Shown here one piece after another: positions 43,994 to 55,180 of a stretch of 64,000 nt of DNA. Positions within the stretch are counted from its first letter, which is position 1, and each line of letters opens with the position of its first letter. Under the pieces are notes generated by a model. The model worked only from the letters and a program-made list of their open reading frames with translations, searched no databases and had not been told where the DNA came from. The position numbers were made by a program, and so were the translations under genes. The DNA comes from Bombardia bombarda (taxonomy: Eukaryota; Ascomycota; Sordariomycetes; Sordariales; Lasiosphaeriaceae), in contig JAULSR010000003.1 of the NCBI GenBank assembly GCA_030512295.1, positions 1,116,001 through 1,180,000 on the forward strand, given 5' to 3'.

Positions 43994-44963
43994 ATTATCA
44001 AGTGGTTGGGAGTTGATTGAAAGTCGAGTGAGCTGCTCCTGTTACCGAGGCCCGTCCGCGACGGAATTGCCTGAGTGCGACCGAGCAGGACCAAGTTCAT
44101 TCAGGACGGCTGAACACCAATGCTGCTTTGCTTGGAATTGACAATGTCAGCAGAAGCGGGTCTACTTTCCAAGGTCTGGGCTCAAAATGCACTAATGCAT
44201 TCTTAATGCTCCTCATTCACTCACGTGATGTTTGATATCCACGATGTCTCTGAAACATTACGCAATTGCTGTTGACATGTTGGGCTGGATTATCAATACC
44301 GCGATCGTGACCTGCCTATTGTAGCACAGTTCATCGCACACTGCAATTGATTGTTGGTGACCTGAGCTTTTAGCAGGCCGCTATCAACCCGCAGCTCCAC
44401 ATTGTTCCACAGTCGTTCCGCGCTATGGCATCACTGACACCAATCGATGTGTTTGGAAAGATGGAGACGGTTGCGACAGCTTCATCCCACTGTGGCTTTA
44501 GCCGAATCGGCTTTTGCTGCGACCGAGACGGTCATCGTCCGTCTCTGGCAGTCTGACTGCGAAGTTGTCTCGCTCCCTAGATGTTTGTGGTAATAATGTT
44601 CGCATCTGTCTGATCGCTGCCCAGGGAACGAGAGAACAAGGAACACCTAGACCCAGCAAGCTCTCTGAATCTGGTACTTACCAGTAGGACAGAGAAAAAG
44701 GGCCAACAGCCAACAATGAATGTCGTCACAACACGGATAGCTGTTGCAATCCGTCCTAAAAGACCCCACTTTTGCCCTCCCCCTAGCTCTTTCCGGGAGA
44801 ATGGGATGGGGGACGGGAGTTTGGATGGAGGGGCAACCTCGAATATTTCTCACGAGATATCCCTCTTTGTATCCCCTCTCCCTCAACATTCATCTTGTGA
44901 AACTTGCTCTCCTGCATAACAACCAATCTCAGCCCCAAAACACGCACCAAACAAACTCAAAAA
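43994..44963. other. Spacer between gene relics and the aldo-keto reductase gene
   Basis: About 1 kb with no supportable gene. 43994-44100 may continue the ligase remnant in other frames. The last 200 bp should contain the aldo-keto reductase promoter and leader. Confidence 0.45.
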
Positions 44964-46086
44964 ATGGCCGATCCCGTCGTCGCAACGGCCTACAAGCCCC
45001 ATGACATGAAGTTTCGCTACTTGGGCAGCACTGGTCTCCAAGTCTCGGTCTTCTCCTTCGGCGGATGGCTCACGATTGGTGGCACGCAGAAGGGAGCCAT
45101 CGTCAAGGAGCTGATGCAAGTTGCCTGGGACCATGGAATCGTAAGAACGACCCCGCCGATTCAATCAACTCACCAGCCCACCTGGCTGACCGGTGCCAAA
45201 ATAGCAAACCTTTGACAACGCCGAGACCTACTCCAACGGCGCGTCCGAGATCGAGATGGGCCAGGCCCTCAAGGAGCTCGGCTGGCCGCGCGACGAGTAC
45301 GTCCTGACGACCAAGATCTTCTTCGGCACCGGGCGCAAGGAGCCCAACACGCGCGGACTGAGCCGCAAGCACATCGTCGAGGGCCTCAAGTCGTCCCTCG
45401 CGCGCCTGCAGACGCCCTACGTCGACGTGGTCTTTGCCCACCGGCCCGACCCGGCCACGCCCATGCTCGAGATCGTCGAGGCCTTTACCCAGGCGATCCG
45501 CAACCTGAACCTGGCCTACTACTGGGGCACGTCGGAGTGGAGCGCCCACCAGATCACCGAGGCCACCCTGCTGGCCGAGAAGCACAACCTGATCGCGCCC
45601 TCGGCCGAGCAGCCCCAGTACAACGCCTTCCACCGCGAGCGCTTCGAGGTCGAGTATGTGCCCCTCTTCGAGAAATACGGCCTGGGCACCACCATCTGGT
45701 CGCCCCTGGCCGGCGGCCTCCTGACGGGCAAGTACAACGAGGGCATCCCCGAGGACTCGCGCTACGCCACCAACAAGGACTTCTTCAACGACACCATCAA
45801 GCAGCTCAAGTCGCCCGAGGGCCAGGCCAAGATCGAGAAGGTGCGCAAGCTGACGGCCATTGCCGAGCGTCTGGACGCCAAGGTGACGCACCTGTCCCTG
45901 GCGTGGGCGGCCAAGAACCCGGATGTCAGCACTGTTATTCTTGGTGCCACAAAGGTCGAGCAGATCCTCGATAACCTCAAGGCGCTCCCGCTGATCGAGA
46001 AGCTGACGCCCGAGATCATGGCCGAGATTGAGGAGGTGCTGGGGAACAAGCCTAGCGGCCCAAACACGTTTGGTCGTAACCGCTGA
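44964..46086 (+). CDS. Aldo-keto reductase, Kv channel beta-subunit type (AKR6-like)
   Basis: Two exons, 44964-45140 and 45205-46086, give 352 residues. The 64-nt intron has a GTAAGA donor, a GGCTGACC branch and a TAG acceptor, in phase 0. The start has a good context (AAAAATGGCC). It is an NADPH-dependent TIM-barrel reductase. The family tetrad is complete: Asp63 (FDNAETYSNG), Tyr68, Lys96 (VLTTKIFFG) and His138 (VVFAHRPDP). The long shared motif region GLSRKHIVEGLKSSLARLQ, MLEIVEAFTQAI, YYWGTSEWSAHQI and WSPLAGGLLTGKY mark it as close to animal Kv-beta subunits. Those carry Asn at the His position, so this fungal protein keeps the more canonical catalytic set. Substrates are probably small carbonyls; a channel-regulating role is not implied. 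It lies beside the broken gene cluster but is intact. Confidence 0.95.
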
Positions 46087-48702
46087 GTTAGTTGGGTTTT
46101 TGATGAAGATCGATTGATTGAACTTTGGTGTAACATGTCTCTGGAGCTTCAATAAAGTACTTTATAGGATTAACAGGCTCTGATACTTTGCTGTTGGGTG
46201 GGAGTTTGTTCCATGTAGAGTCAGATGGTCTCATTGCTTACCAGTGTTTCAAATCGAGGTTTATTTGAATTTGCCTTTTGCTGGCCGTGTCTCATCTGTC
46301 TTATGTATGTAAATCCACAGAATAGCCTCGCTGAGGAGTTTTGTAAATTCAGTAAACAAGGAGCACATAATATAAAACGACCATTGCATAGAATTGAGGT
46401 TGAACTTGTGTCTTTACCGTCAACGTCTAAATATCCTGCTTACATGTCGTTGATACCGAGCCAATAGCATGTTATAAAACACATGTAACCCCTTTTCGCG
46501 CCTCCTGACCCACTCCATGTCAGCATTCAGTTGGCTCGGACTTGGAAGCTCGTTCTTCGACCCCCTGTCTTGTGTGTGCGACTATGCTTACTACGAATGA
46601 CCCCCCAAGTCGATACATCCTTTTTGAAGACATAAGAGTCAAATTACAGTGAAGTCATCATTGCAAGAGTTTGACAACCACAATCAGGTGGAGAATGGGA
46701 CATGACAGAGTGGCAGAGCAGTTTCCTGGGCCTCGTCTCAACTTCTACGATATAAGCATATCATCTACTGCTCCGACTTAAGAGTGCATGTTATCATAAG
46801 AAATGTTGGTTTAGAGTTCTTACACATGACTGTCGTGAATGTCGTCACTGGCGCAAGAAGTTAGATGAAGACGATGATTACAAATATCTATTAGCAGTTT
46901 GCTACCGAGCATGTGCCAGACACAATGAAATTCAGGTATCCATCCTATAAACTATCCACAGAATTTTTATTTTTTTAGTCCAGAAGGCTATTGCGTTTTT
47001 TTTTTTTTTTCTTTTTTTTTTTTTTTTTGACAGATTCGGAGGTCGAGATAAATCAGCTACGGGAAGATGAAACTGCCCCTGGCTTGTTACACCATCTGAG
47101 CAACGTTGACTTGCATGTTCAAACCTGTCGATTACCAAGCAACGCCGCCGTATACGTTACAAGCAAGATTCCTACTTCAGAGTAGTCACCAAATCCAGGG
47201 GCAGCATGACTATGAGACCGATTCCCAACTGTAAGAGCAACCGTAATAGCCGGCGTGATTGGACAACAAGGTGTTCCTGAATCTTTATCCGTTTATGTGC
47301 TAAGCTGACAGCATGATAACTGCGCCGCACGCCGCAGATCGGCATTGGGACAGGCTTATTTTGGCCCCACACACAACCAAATACGCACAAAACCCAGAGC
47401 CTGGCGTATCGATCGGAACATTGAGAGAAGCAGGAATGATGCCTCTAAGACTTTCCTCTTCTTTTGATCGCTTCTTTCTCGTGTTTTATCAGTGAAAAGA
47501 TGACATTGCCGATACAAGACCCCAACTCATATTGCCGAGCCTTCCCCCAATCACGGTGCATCCAATGCGTCCCTATCAACTGCCAAGCATTCTGTAGTTC
47601 AGTGAAGATGTTACACAAAAAAATGACACAGCCTCAGCCGCAGTTCCTCCAGCGTCCAGAACGGGTGACAAAACTAAAATGTTATTAGGAGCACATGCTT
47701 GGGGGCCGCAATTATTATGTAGAGAGATTGAGAGCCAAGGATGAGCGTGGACCAACAGGCGTTGCCGAGCGAAAAAGGGTGTCAAGTGGGCGGGTGTCAT
47801 GGGGTGGGTGCGCAGTGGGCGTCCCCAGCCCCAAGCCCCAACAGACGCACGCCAAACTGAACTGCGCATTTTGCATCATTCCACCAACGCCACAACCATG
47901 CATGGAATCAATGGTGCACAGCACAGCACACTCTTCCACACCACCACCTTTTTAGACCACACATCAGGCTCCATCTCCATCCTGTCAGCCCTGAAATCCT
48001 TACCGGGGACGACAAGAGGCGGGGGTGGGCGCACTGGTGCAGGCCTGGCAATGTCGTTCGACCGCTGCCGTGTCTAGGGGAGCGACGGCACAGGGCTATG
48101 AGCGAGCAAGCAGAGAGAATCGGACTTTGTACAGACGAAGCACCACAGACAAGCCCGGGCAGCACCAAGGTAGGTAAGCCCGCATTTTCTTTCTTCCCTG
48201 ACGAGCCTCGCTGTTCTGGGGTCCTTTCTCAGCTGAGGGAAACGGTTCTTTTGCTGGATGTTTCAGGATTTCGCATGCAGAAGTCTGCCCTTTTCCATTT
48301 CTGCCTCTTTCATCTCCTCTGGCACGCCTTTTTTCTGTCGTCAACAACACTTACATCGACAACGACGACGACCATAGCGGCGAAACGGTACAGCAACAAC
48401 AACTGCAAATGTCTAAACAGCTTTGACGCGATCTGTCTCGACAATCTTAAACTTACCGTCTTTTATTTCTTTCGAATCTCCTCAATCCGAGGAACCGACT
48501 ATTTTGTTCCTGCAGCCCGTCCATCGGCTGCCAGAGGGTGTTAGTCATTCACGGACCCGGCAAACACAAGCACAACCCCAACCCCAAACACCAAATACCG
48601 ATGGTCATTCGGACATCGAGATTGAAGGAGACGATGACAATGTCCCATTCAGAAAACAGACCAACAGCTTTATTAGGCTTTGCTTCAGTGACACCCCCCG
48701 TG
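46087..48702. other. Intergenic region without supportable gene
   Basis: About 2.6 kb. It has a T-rich tract (46996-47028) and many short frames. The last 300-500 bp, with CT- and CAA-rich sequence, is probably promoter and leader of the following cysteine-rich gene; an intron in that leader is possible (GTAGGTAAG near 48170). Confidence 0.45.
46151..46156 (+). terminator. Polyadenylation signal AATAAA
   Basis: An exact AATAAA 65 nt after the stop codon of the aldo-keto reductase gene. Confidence 0.5.
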
Positions 48703-49901
48703 ATGGCGACACCACGCAATTTACGGATAGGGTGGGCCCAAACAGTGTCTTTTACCCTGATATTATCCTTATTTGCAGCAGACCTGGTGTCAGGGACATG
48801 CTACAAACTCGACGGGGCGCCATATAGCAGGATCCGCCCCGACGACGGCGACTGGGTGCCGTGCGACAACACCGCGCGCGTGAGCTCGTGCTGCAGCTCC
48901 AAGGACTATTGCATGGGCAACGGCATGTGTCTCGACGCCGGCGCAAACAACTACTTCTCCCTGCAGGGCTGCACCGACCCGAGCTGGCCGGCTCCGTGCG
49001 TGACGAATCCCAAGTGCGAGAGCAACATCCGTATGTTCGACCCCTCATCTCTTTCCCTCATAACCGTCATCACCACTAACACAACCCCCTTTACAAAAAA
49101 AAAAAAGGCGACGGCTACTCCTTCATCTTCCCCTGCTCCCAAGCCACCAACGCCTCCTTCAACTACTGCTGCGGCCAGACCGCCGACTGCTGCACCGACC
49201 AAGCAAACTTCATCTCCTTCGAGGGCGTCACCCAGATCGCCCGCCCAACCCTCCTCCCCGCCGACAACCCCAACCCCGACGGCAGCAGCACCACCACCAC
49301 CACCACCGTCACCGTAACCGTAACAGCCAGCGCAGCAACCGGCACCCAGCTCCCCAACACCAACCCAGGCAACCCCACCAGCAACGACAGCAGCGCAACC
49401 AAGACCCTCGGCATCGGCCTCGGCGTTGGCCTCGGCGCCGCCTTCCTCGCCCTCGCCGCCGCACTCGTCTTCTTCGGCCTCCAGTGGCGCCGCAAGTACA
49501 GGTGGGACCCCAAGGGCGTCTCCATGCCCATCCCCAACAGCAACATGGGCTCGCCCGAGCCCGAGAACAAGCCGCCGCTCTTTGGGGGTGGTGCTAGTCC
49601 GCCCACGGTGCATGACTACTACCAGCAGCAGCAGGCGCAGTACGCGCAGCAGCAGCAGCAGCAGCAGCACCAGGGGGGGCTGGGGGTGGGGGGAGCGGGG
49701 GCGCCGCCGCCGGGGACGCCGCCTGTTTTTCAGGGGCAGGGGCAGTTCAACTCGAATTCTTCGACGCCGGTGCAGGCGTACAACTATAGCTCGCAGCCGC
49801 CCGCGCCCGCGGTGAATATGTATCAGATGCAGCAGCAGCAGCAGCAGCAGCCGCCGCAGAGGGCGCAGTTGCATGAGTTGAATACGGAGCCGGATTATTA
49901 G
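48703..49901 (+). CDS. Cysteine-rich single-pass membrane protein with Gln-rich cytosolic tail
   Basis: Two exons, 48703-49030 and 49108-49901, give 373 residues. The 77-nt intron has a GTATGT donor, a CACTAAC branch and a purine-rich acceptor after a long A tract; splicing keeps the frame (SNI|R-DGYSF). Several in-frame ATGs lie upstream. I chose 48703 because it puts a signal peptide (FTLILSLFAADLVSG) at the N-terminus. The ectodomain, about 28-140, has many cysteines (SSCCSSKDYCMGNGMC, NYCCGQTADCC). A Thr/Val stalk follows, then one membrane helix at about 210-236 (GLGVGLGAAFLALAAALVFF) and a basic stop-transfer QWRRKYRW. The cytosolic tail is Pro/Gly-rich with two glutamine runs (around 281 and 352). 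The layout recalls fungal wall-stress or surface sensors, but it is not a WSC domain I can prove. Function unknown. Confidence 0.82.
49620..49858 (+). repeat. CAG repeats encoding polyglutamine
   Basis: Two in-frame CAG-rich stretches, about 49622-49670 and 49829-49849, encode glutamine runs in the cytosolic tail of the cysteine-rich membrane protein. Confidence 0.8.
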
Positions 49902-50444
49902 GAGCCATGTCAGAGGGGTGATTAGGAATGTGGTGTTTTGGGTTTGTTGTGGTGGTTATCCCACAATTTGGATCGTGATGTGGGATAAAGGGGTTGGTAG
50001 TTGGTTTGGTCTTTTTAGTGTTTGTTTATCCCCACGGGGAATGGATCATAATGAGTGGAATTGGGTTGGGTTAATTGACTGGCGTTATGGAGTTGTGGAT
50101 AGGGGCATGGGGGGATGAGATAAAGGAAGGGGGGGGGGGGGTAAGGGAAAGGGGAAGGGGATGGGGGAGGAGCGACAACGCACCCAAGGCAGGACGTAAA
50201 CAAACAAGGACATACCGGGCAGGGCTGAGGATAATTCACTGCCATCTCCATCACCGTTGTTATCAGTCTCTAAAATTAATGACCAAGGGCCTAAGGCACC
50301 TTGTCGATATGCACATCGTCCCATCTCTCCTGTCTTCATGCGTAAATACAGTCAGCACCGAGCAAATCAAATTAAACCGTCTAAAAGATCTACAATGCAC
50401 CATCAATCATTCTGCAGAGCACACATAAATAACCACCACTGCGC
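49902..50444. other. Convergent 3' spacer
   Basis: About 540 bp between converging genes, G/T-rich at first, with a G13 tract (50129-50141). I see no gene. Confidence 0.5.
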
Positions 50445-52312
50445 TCATACCAACAGCCACGCCGCCCATCCCAGTGCCGCCCCGAGCAGCAACGTAGCAC
50501 TCCATACACCTCTCGCGGCCGCCAAACTCTTTGACGTCGGCGTCGCCGACGTCGTGCCGTTTGAGCACAACCCGGCATTGTTCAACGACCGAGCGAGGAA
50601 AAACACCTTCGGCTCGCCCTTGTCCATGTACGCCGTGACATTGCCAGTCCCGTCAGCCGTCACCGTCGTGCACGTCAGCACCTCGACGACCGAGTCGCCG
50701 GGGCTGAAGCCGCCGACGCTGAGCTCGTACGACGGGCCCTGGCTGCTCTGGTTGTTGATGCAAAACACAATCTGGCTGCCCTGGGGCCCCTTGCGCAGAC
50801 ACAGGTGGTTCACGTCTGAGAACAGCGTCTCGCTCGTCGACGTCGCATACGACGTGCCGTACGCAATGGCCGTGTTGCGCAGCTTGTTCAGCGTGGCGGT
50901 CAGGTTGTACAGGGGCGCTGATGTGTCGTATTCCGACGACCACAGCGGCTCGCGGTTGAAGGGCGTGCTGTTGCCGCTAAAGTGCTGCTCCTGGCCCTGG
51001 TAGACGGTCGGGATGCCGTCGTTGAGGAGGACGTAGGTCATGGCGTTCTTGGCCAGCGCCATGTCCTCGACTGTGTTGGCGAAGCGCGGGAGGTCATGGT
51101 TCTCGATAAAGGTTCCGAGAGCCAGGGTGTCGGTGCAGCCGTTCTGGGCGTCGGCCCGAGCTGCGGTCAGGCTGTCCATACTGCCCCCGTTAAAGGCGGC
51201 GTATAGAGGGAAGTACTCCAGGTAGTTGGGCAGGCCGGGAAGAAGATCCAGCGTTTGGTAGCGGCACAGGTCGTCGGTGACGCCCGTGAGGACTTCCCCG
51301 AGGGCGAAGACGCCCGAGGCTTCGACAAAGGTGGGGAGGAACTCATCGTTGACGTGCTTGGCGGCGTCGATGCGCAGCCCGTCAATGCTGTAGTTGGCCA
51401 CTAGGCCTTTGATCCACGAGGTCATCATGTCGACGACGGTATTGGACTCGGTGTCCAGGTCTGCCAGGGCGACGCCGTACGGATAGAGCCAGCAGTCTTG
51501 GTAATTCGTGGGGTTATCCCACATGGTGACATTGCAATACTTGTGGAAGCTTTGGGTTTGCAACAAAACGCATTGTTAGCTCACTGTTCGTGTAGATGAC
51601 GGGGCGATACAAGGACATGAGGAAGCCCAGGCTCGTTGGCCATTCACACTGATGTCTCTCCCCCCCCTTTCTGTTGAGCTCGCCTCATGTCATCCATAGC
51701 ACATAATGTTTCCATTCCTAGCTCCCCAGAACCAACTGAATATGGGTAGAGAAAGCAGGTAGGAAACGACAGAGGACAAACGTACTACTTGGCATCATTA
51801 AAGGGGTTGAAGTCGGAGTAATCGACGGGTGGGGGGATGGTGTTGTTGAAGGCGGCAGCGAAATTGTTGATGACCACATCGACCATGAGATACATGCCAC
51901 GCTGGTGGAGGGCATCGCTCAGATCCTTCAGGTCTTGGGCGGTGCCAAAGTGTTCGTTGATGGCATAGTCGTCGACGGTCCAGTACCCATGGTAGGCTGT
52001 GCCCACGGCTGTGTTGCCTTCCAGATTCTTCACCACTGGGCTGATCTGGATAGCAGTAAATCCCATGTCCTGGATGTAGTCGAGCTTGCTGATGAGGCCG
52101 GCCCAGGTGCCGTTGCAGAACTCATACAGGGTGCACGGTGCCGTCGTCGACAGGTCGGTTCGGGCGAAACGGTCGACCATGACCTGGTAAATGGACCGCG
52201 TCTTCCACTGGTCCGCGCTAGCCCCCCGGCCCACGCCGGCCAGGGCGCTTACCAGCAGCAACACGGCGAGGACCGCGCGCTGGCAGAGCGGAGCCGATAA
52301 ATCCTTCGCCAT
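50445..52312 (-). CDS. GPI-anchored alpha-amylase-like GH13 enzyme (AgtA/AmyD type)
   Basis: Two exons, 52312-51786 and 51549-50445, give 543 residues. The 236-nt intron has a GTACGT donor, a GCTAAC branch and an AAG acceptor; splicing gives NDAK-Y-FHKYC. The signal peptide is about 1-31. The GH13 barrel has the nucleophile Asp237 (DGLRIDAAKH), the acid/base Glu261 (FALGEVLTG) and Asp328 (FIENHDLPRF). Region I reads DVVINN: the usual His is Asn150. As I recall, this replacement marks the GPI-anchored Aspergillus 4-alpha-glucanotransferases AgtA/AgtB. The last 23 residues are hydrophobic after a Ser/Thr-rich stretch, fitting a GPI signal. The gene is divergent from the alpha-1,3-glucan synthase 2.9 kb away. 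It probably acts on alpha-glucan primer or product at the plasma membrane or wall rather than on food starch. Confidence 0.93.
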
Positions 52313-55180
52313 CTCTGTCGAGATTTTTAATTTACCTTGTTCCCCCTGAAGTAGGGCCCTGTTAAGTCTCGCAAGTAGCAGGCTTTCGTTGGTAAACAGG
52401 ACAACGACTCGAAACGCTTCACTGGGACATGCTGGACGATCGCTATTATCACGGGCGATCACTGCGACGGTGCTGAACACTCTGAGCTGGTCAGGCCAGG
52501 ATAATCCAGTCGGGCTGTTTCGCTCGTCTCCCAGGCAGCGTGGAAACTTCGGCCGGTCTTTTGCAAGGTGTGCAAAGGTGAGAGGTGAGCTGGGAATGTG
52601 CAACAGCGAATGGATCCAGCGATCAGGTAGCGATTGCGGTTGCGGAGAAAAAAAAAAAAAAAAGAACTCGGGCGACACAAGCTCAAGACAAGGTCTACAA
52701 TGATAGCGGGAAAGGTGTCACAAGAAATGTTCCTCAGCTCCTAGAATAAGAGGCCTCGACCTTCTTTTGATCCATTTCCAATCGCTCGTCGTCTGGATGC
52801 CTGGCGCATCGGCCTGCCGACAAGCCGACACCCTGACGCATGAGCAGATGGGGAACACAACATCCTGCAGCAGGGCAAGGGAGAAGCCGTCGCGAATGGG
52901 AGGGCGGGCAGGCCAGAAGGTGGGTGAAGGTGGCAGCCATCATGAGCTCTGCGTCGCTTGCTTGACCGTAAAAAGGCGACCAAGGCTGCAAAAACAGGCG
53001 GGACGCCAGCAAACGGGTCGATACGGGCGGGTGATGGGCGACGATGGGCGAGGGCCATGTGCCGGATTGGGAATGCGCTAAACAGTACAGTACGGATACC
53101 TCCTGCAGACTGATGCAGACTGGGTGGTCCAATGCCACGATGCGCTGACGGCGCAGGCCAATGTAAAGCAGCGCATACGAAAAACACGGACCTCGTATTG
53201 ATAACATGGCGGGCGCTGATAAGCTTGCTAGCGCTCCATGGTGAGTGGTTCACTGGCTCGAGACTGGTTGGCATTGATTGCAAATGGAGTAAGAGGAGGG
53301 GGCGGTGGCGGCGGTGGCGGCGGCTCAGGCGTTGCGTGACATGGAATGATGAAAACTGCACTGCTCTCGGGGTGGCTCGTGCTGTTACATTTTGCGTCAC
53401 TTTTCTCCAGTTTGATCCTGGAGCTCGCAGGGGCTACAGACAGGGGAAGAATGGAAAGAGCGTGGGAGGAACTTGAAGTGGCCGATTGCCTTGGAATGGA
53501 AGCACCCGTTTTGAAGGAGGCACTTTTGAAAAAGTGGCAGAAGGTGCACGCTGCAGAGGAGGGCACCTCACCTCACAAACCAAAAAGAAATCCTTGCCAT
53601 TGGATGTTCCTTAATTACCTGCCGCGAAGTGGGGTAGTGAGTGAGGTGGGAAAGAGCTGCCTAACCCGCCTAGCGCGTCCGTCCCTGAAAATAGTGCACT
53701 ATGCACCATGTTTGTCAGGTTGTTAATGCATCTGCCGTCGCGGGCGGCTTTTTCTCTTTCGTCACTTTCCATCACTAACAGCCAACGGCAATCGGTACAT
53801 GCATGCTTGACCTTGATTTTCTTTTTGGTTTGGTGTGGTTTGGCACCAGGGGAAAAGCGTGCCTGTTCCTTCCGTTCCTTGGCTCAACGTCAGCATGGTG
53901 CATTTTAACTGGCTTCAGATATTTCCATGGTGTTCGACCAATGCGCCGTTACGAGAGATTGCAACTGAAGTGTTCCCGAATGCCACGCCGATCGCAGCCT
54001 TTGGCAAGCTTTGGACTCAACTGCCCACACCTCATGGAACATACCCACGCGCCACCCTCCCACCATCGCATCGGCCCCTCGCTCTCCCCCCTCGCTCTCC
54101 CCTCCTCGCGTTGTCGGACCCGGACGCAGAGAGGAGAGGCATTGGGAAACGGGCGACGGAAGATGGTGATGTCGTCGGGCAGCTGTGACTTCCGACATCA
54201 AAGGCGGCGATAATCCAGGGTCCATTCATGGTCGCTCGATTGATTAAATCGTCTCGTAGCGCGGTGGGCCGCTCTCACTGGTCCAGGTGACTGCTGGCAG
54301 GACTAGCAATGGCTCCCGGCGCTACTCTGCTGTGCTGGTGTGTTGGTCGAGTGAGCTGCCACCATCGTCATCTCCACTCAGGGCCAATTCGCCGCAACAG
54401 CTCCAGCACTGTTGTCAACCGCCCGCTTTTCCTCACGAGCTGCTTCATGGGTGGCATGTCGGGCGCTCGCGCCGATGGCATGTCTGTCTGGCTGAGTGGC
54501 CGCCCACAATCGACAGAAAAGGTACTTACTTACTTACCCTAGTGTGATGCATGGAGGCGCTTGTCACAATATCTTTTTGGCCTGGGATGGTCCCGCATTT
54601 CGTGCTTGCTTGCTTGCTTTCGCTGCTTGCTTGCTTGCTTGCATTTTCTTTCTCTCTGCTGTCTGTCAGTGTCAGTGTCAATGTCATTCATGTCTTACCT
54701 CAGACCCGTTGTTCTACATCGGTAGGCCCCTAGGCCCTCTCCAACGTATCAGGAGTGCAGCAATGCAGATGGATGCAGACAGAGGAAACCGGCGCCAGAT
54801 CGCCTCCATGCACGTCCATCTGTCACCCCCCCCTGTTATTTAGTCATTGTTGATGTCGTTCCGTCTGCCAGTTCATGGTCCGGCCAGCCAGTCCCATGGG
54901 GAAGTCTCCCCTCCCCCCTACTGGTTGCCCCCCTGGGCGGCGGTAGGAGGAAGGTAGCCAGTAGACACACACACACAGACACACACTCAGGCTGATAACA
55001 GACTGCCCTGGTCCGGGGTACAATCCCAACTCCCAAGCCTGGTTTTCTCCTCTTGGCCTTCGCCGCATCTCAGTTCCATCTTGCTTGCGAGCTTGCTCTT
55101 GTCTCTCCTCTGTGCGTTTTGCTAGCGATGCCTCTCGTTTCCCATCGCGCCGCACATCTTTCGTTCACCGAGCAGCAGAC
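52313..55180. other. Divergent promoter of the amylase-like and alpha-glucan synthase genes
   Basis: A 2.9-kb shared upstream region. It has an A16 tract (52648-52663), CTTG repeats (54604-54643) and a CA tract (54965-54986). Frames in it are short and overlapping, and I find no gene. The end (about 54990-55180) is pyrimidine-rich and probably the synthase leader. Regulatory sites common to both genes would lie here. Confidence 0.5.
54604..54643 (+). repeat. CTTG tetranucleotide repeat
   Basis: Two blocks of CTTG units separated by a few bases, followed by three GTCAGT-like units (about 54661-54680). All in the divergent intergenic region. Confidence 0.8.

Noticed and set aside
46225..46467. 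80-codon plus-strand frame just after the aldo-keto reductase gene
   Set aside because: Lies in the 3' flank after the AATAAA signal and has no recognisable domain.
54487..54500. tRNA A-box-like TGGCTGAGTGG
   Set aside because: No B box at the right distance and no cloverleaf can be folded.
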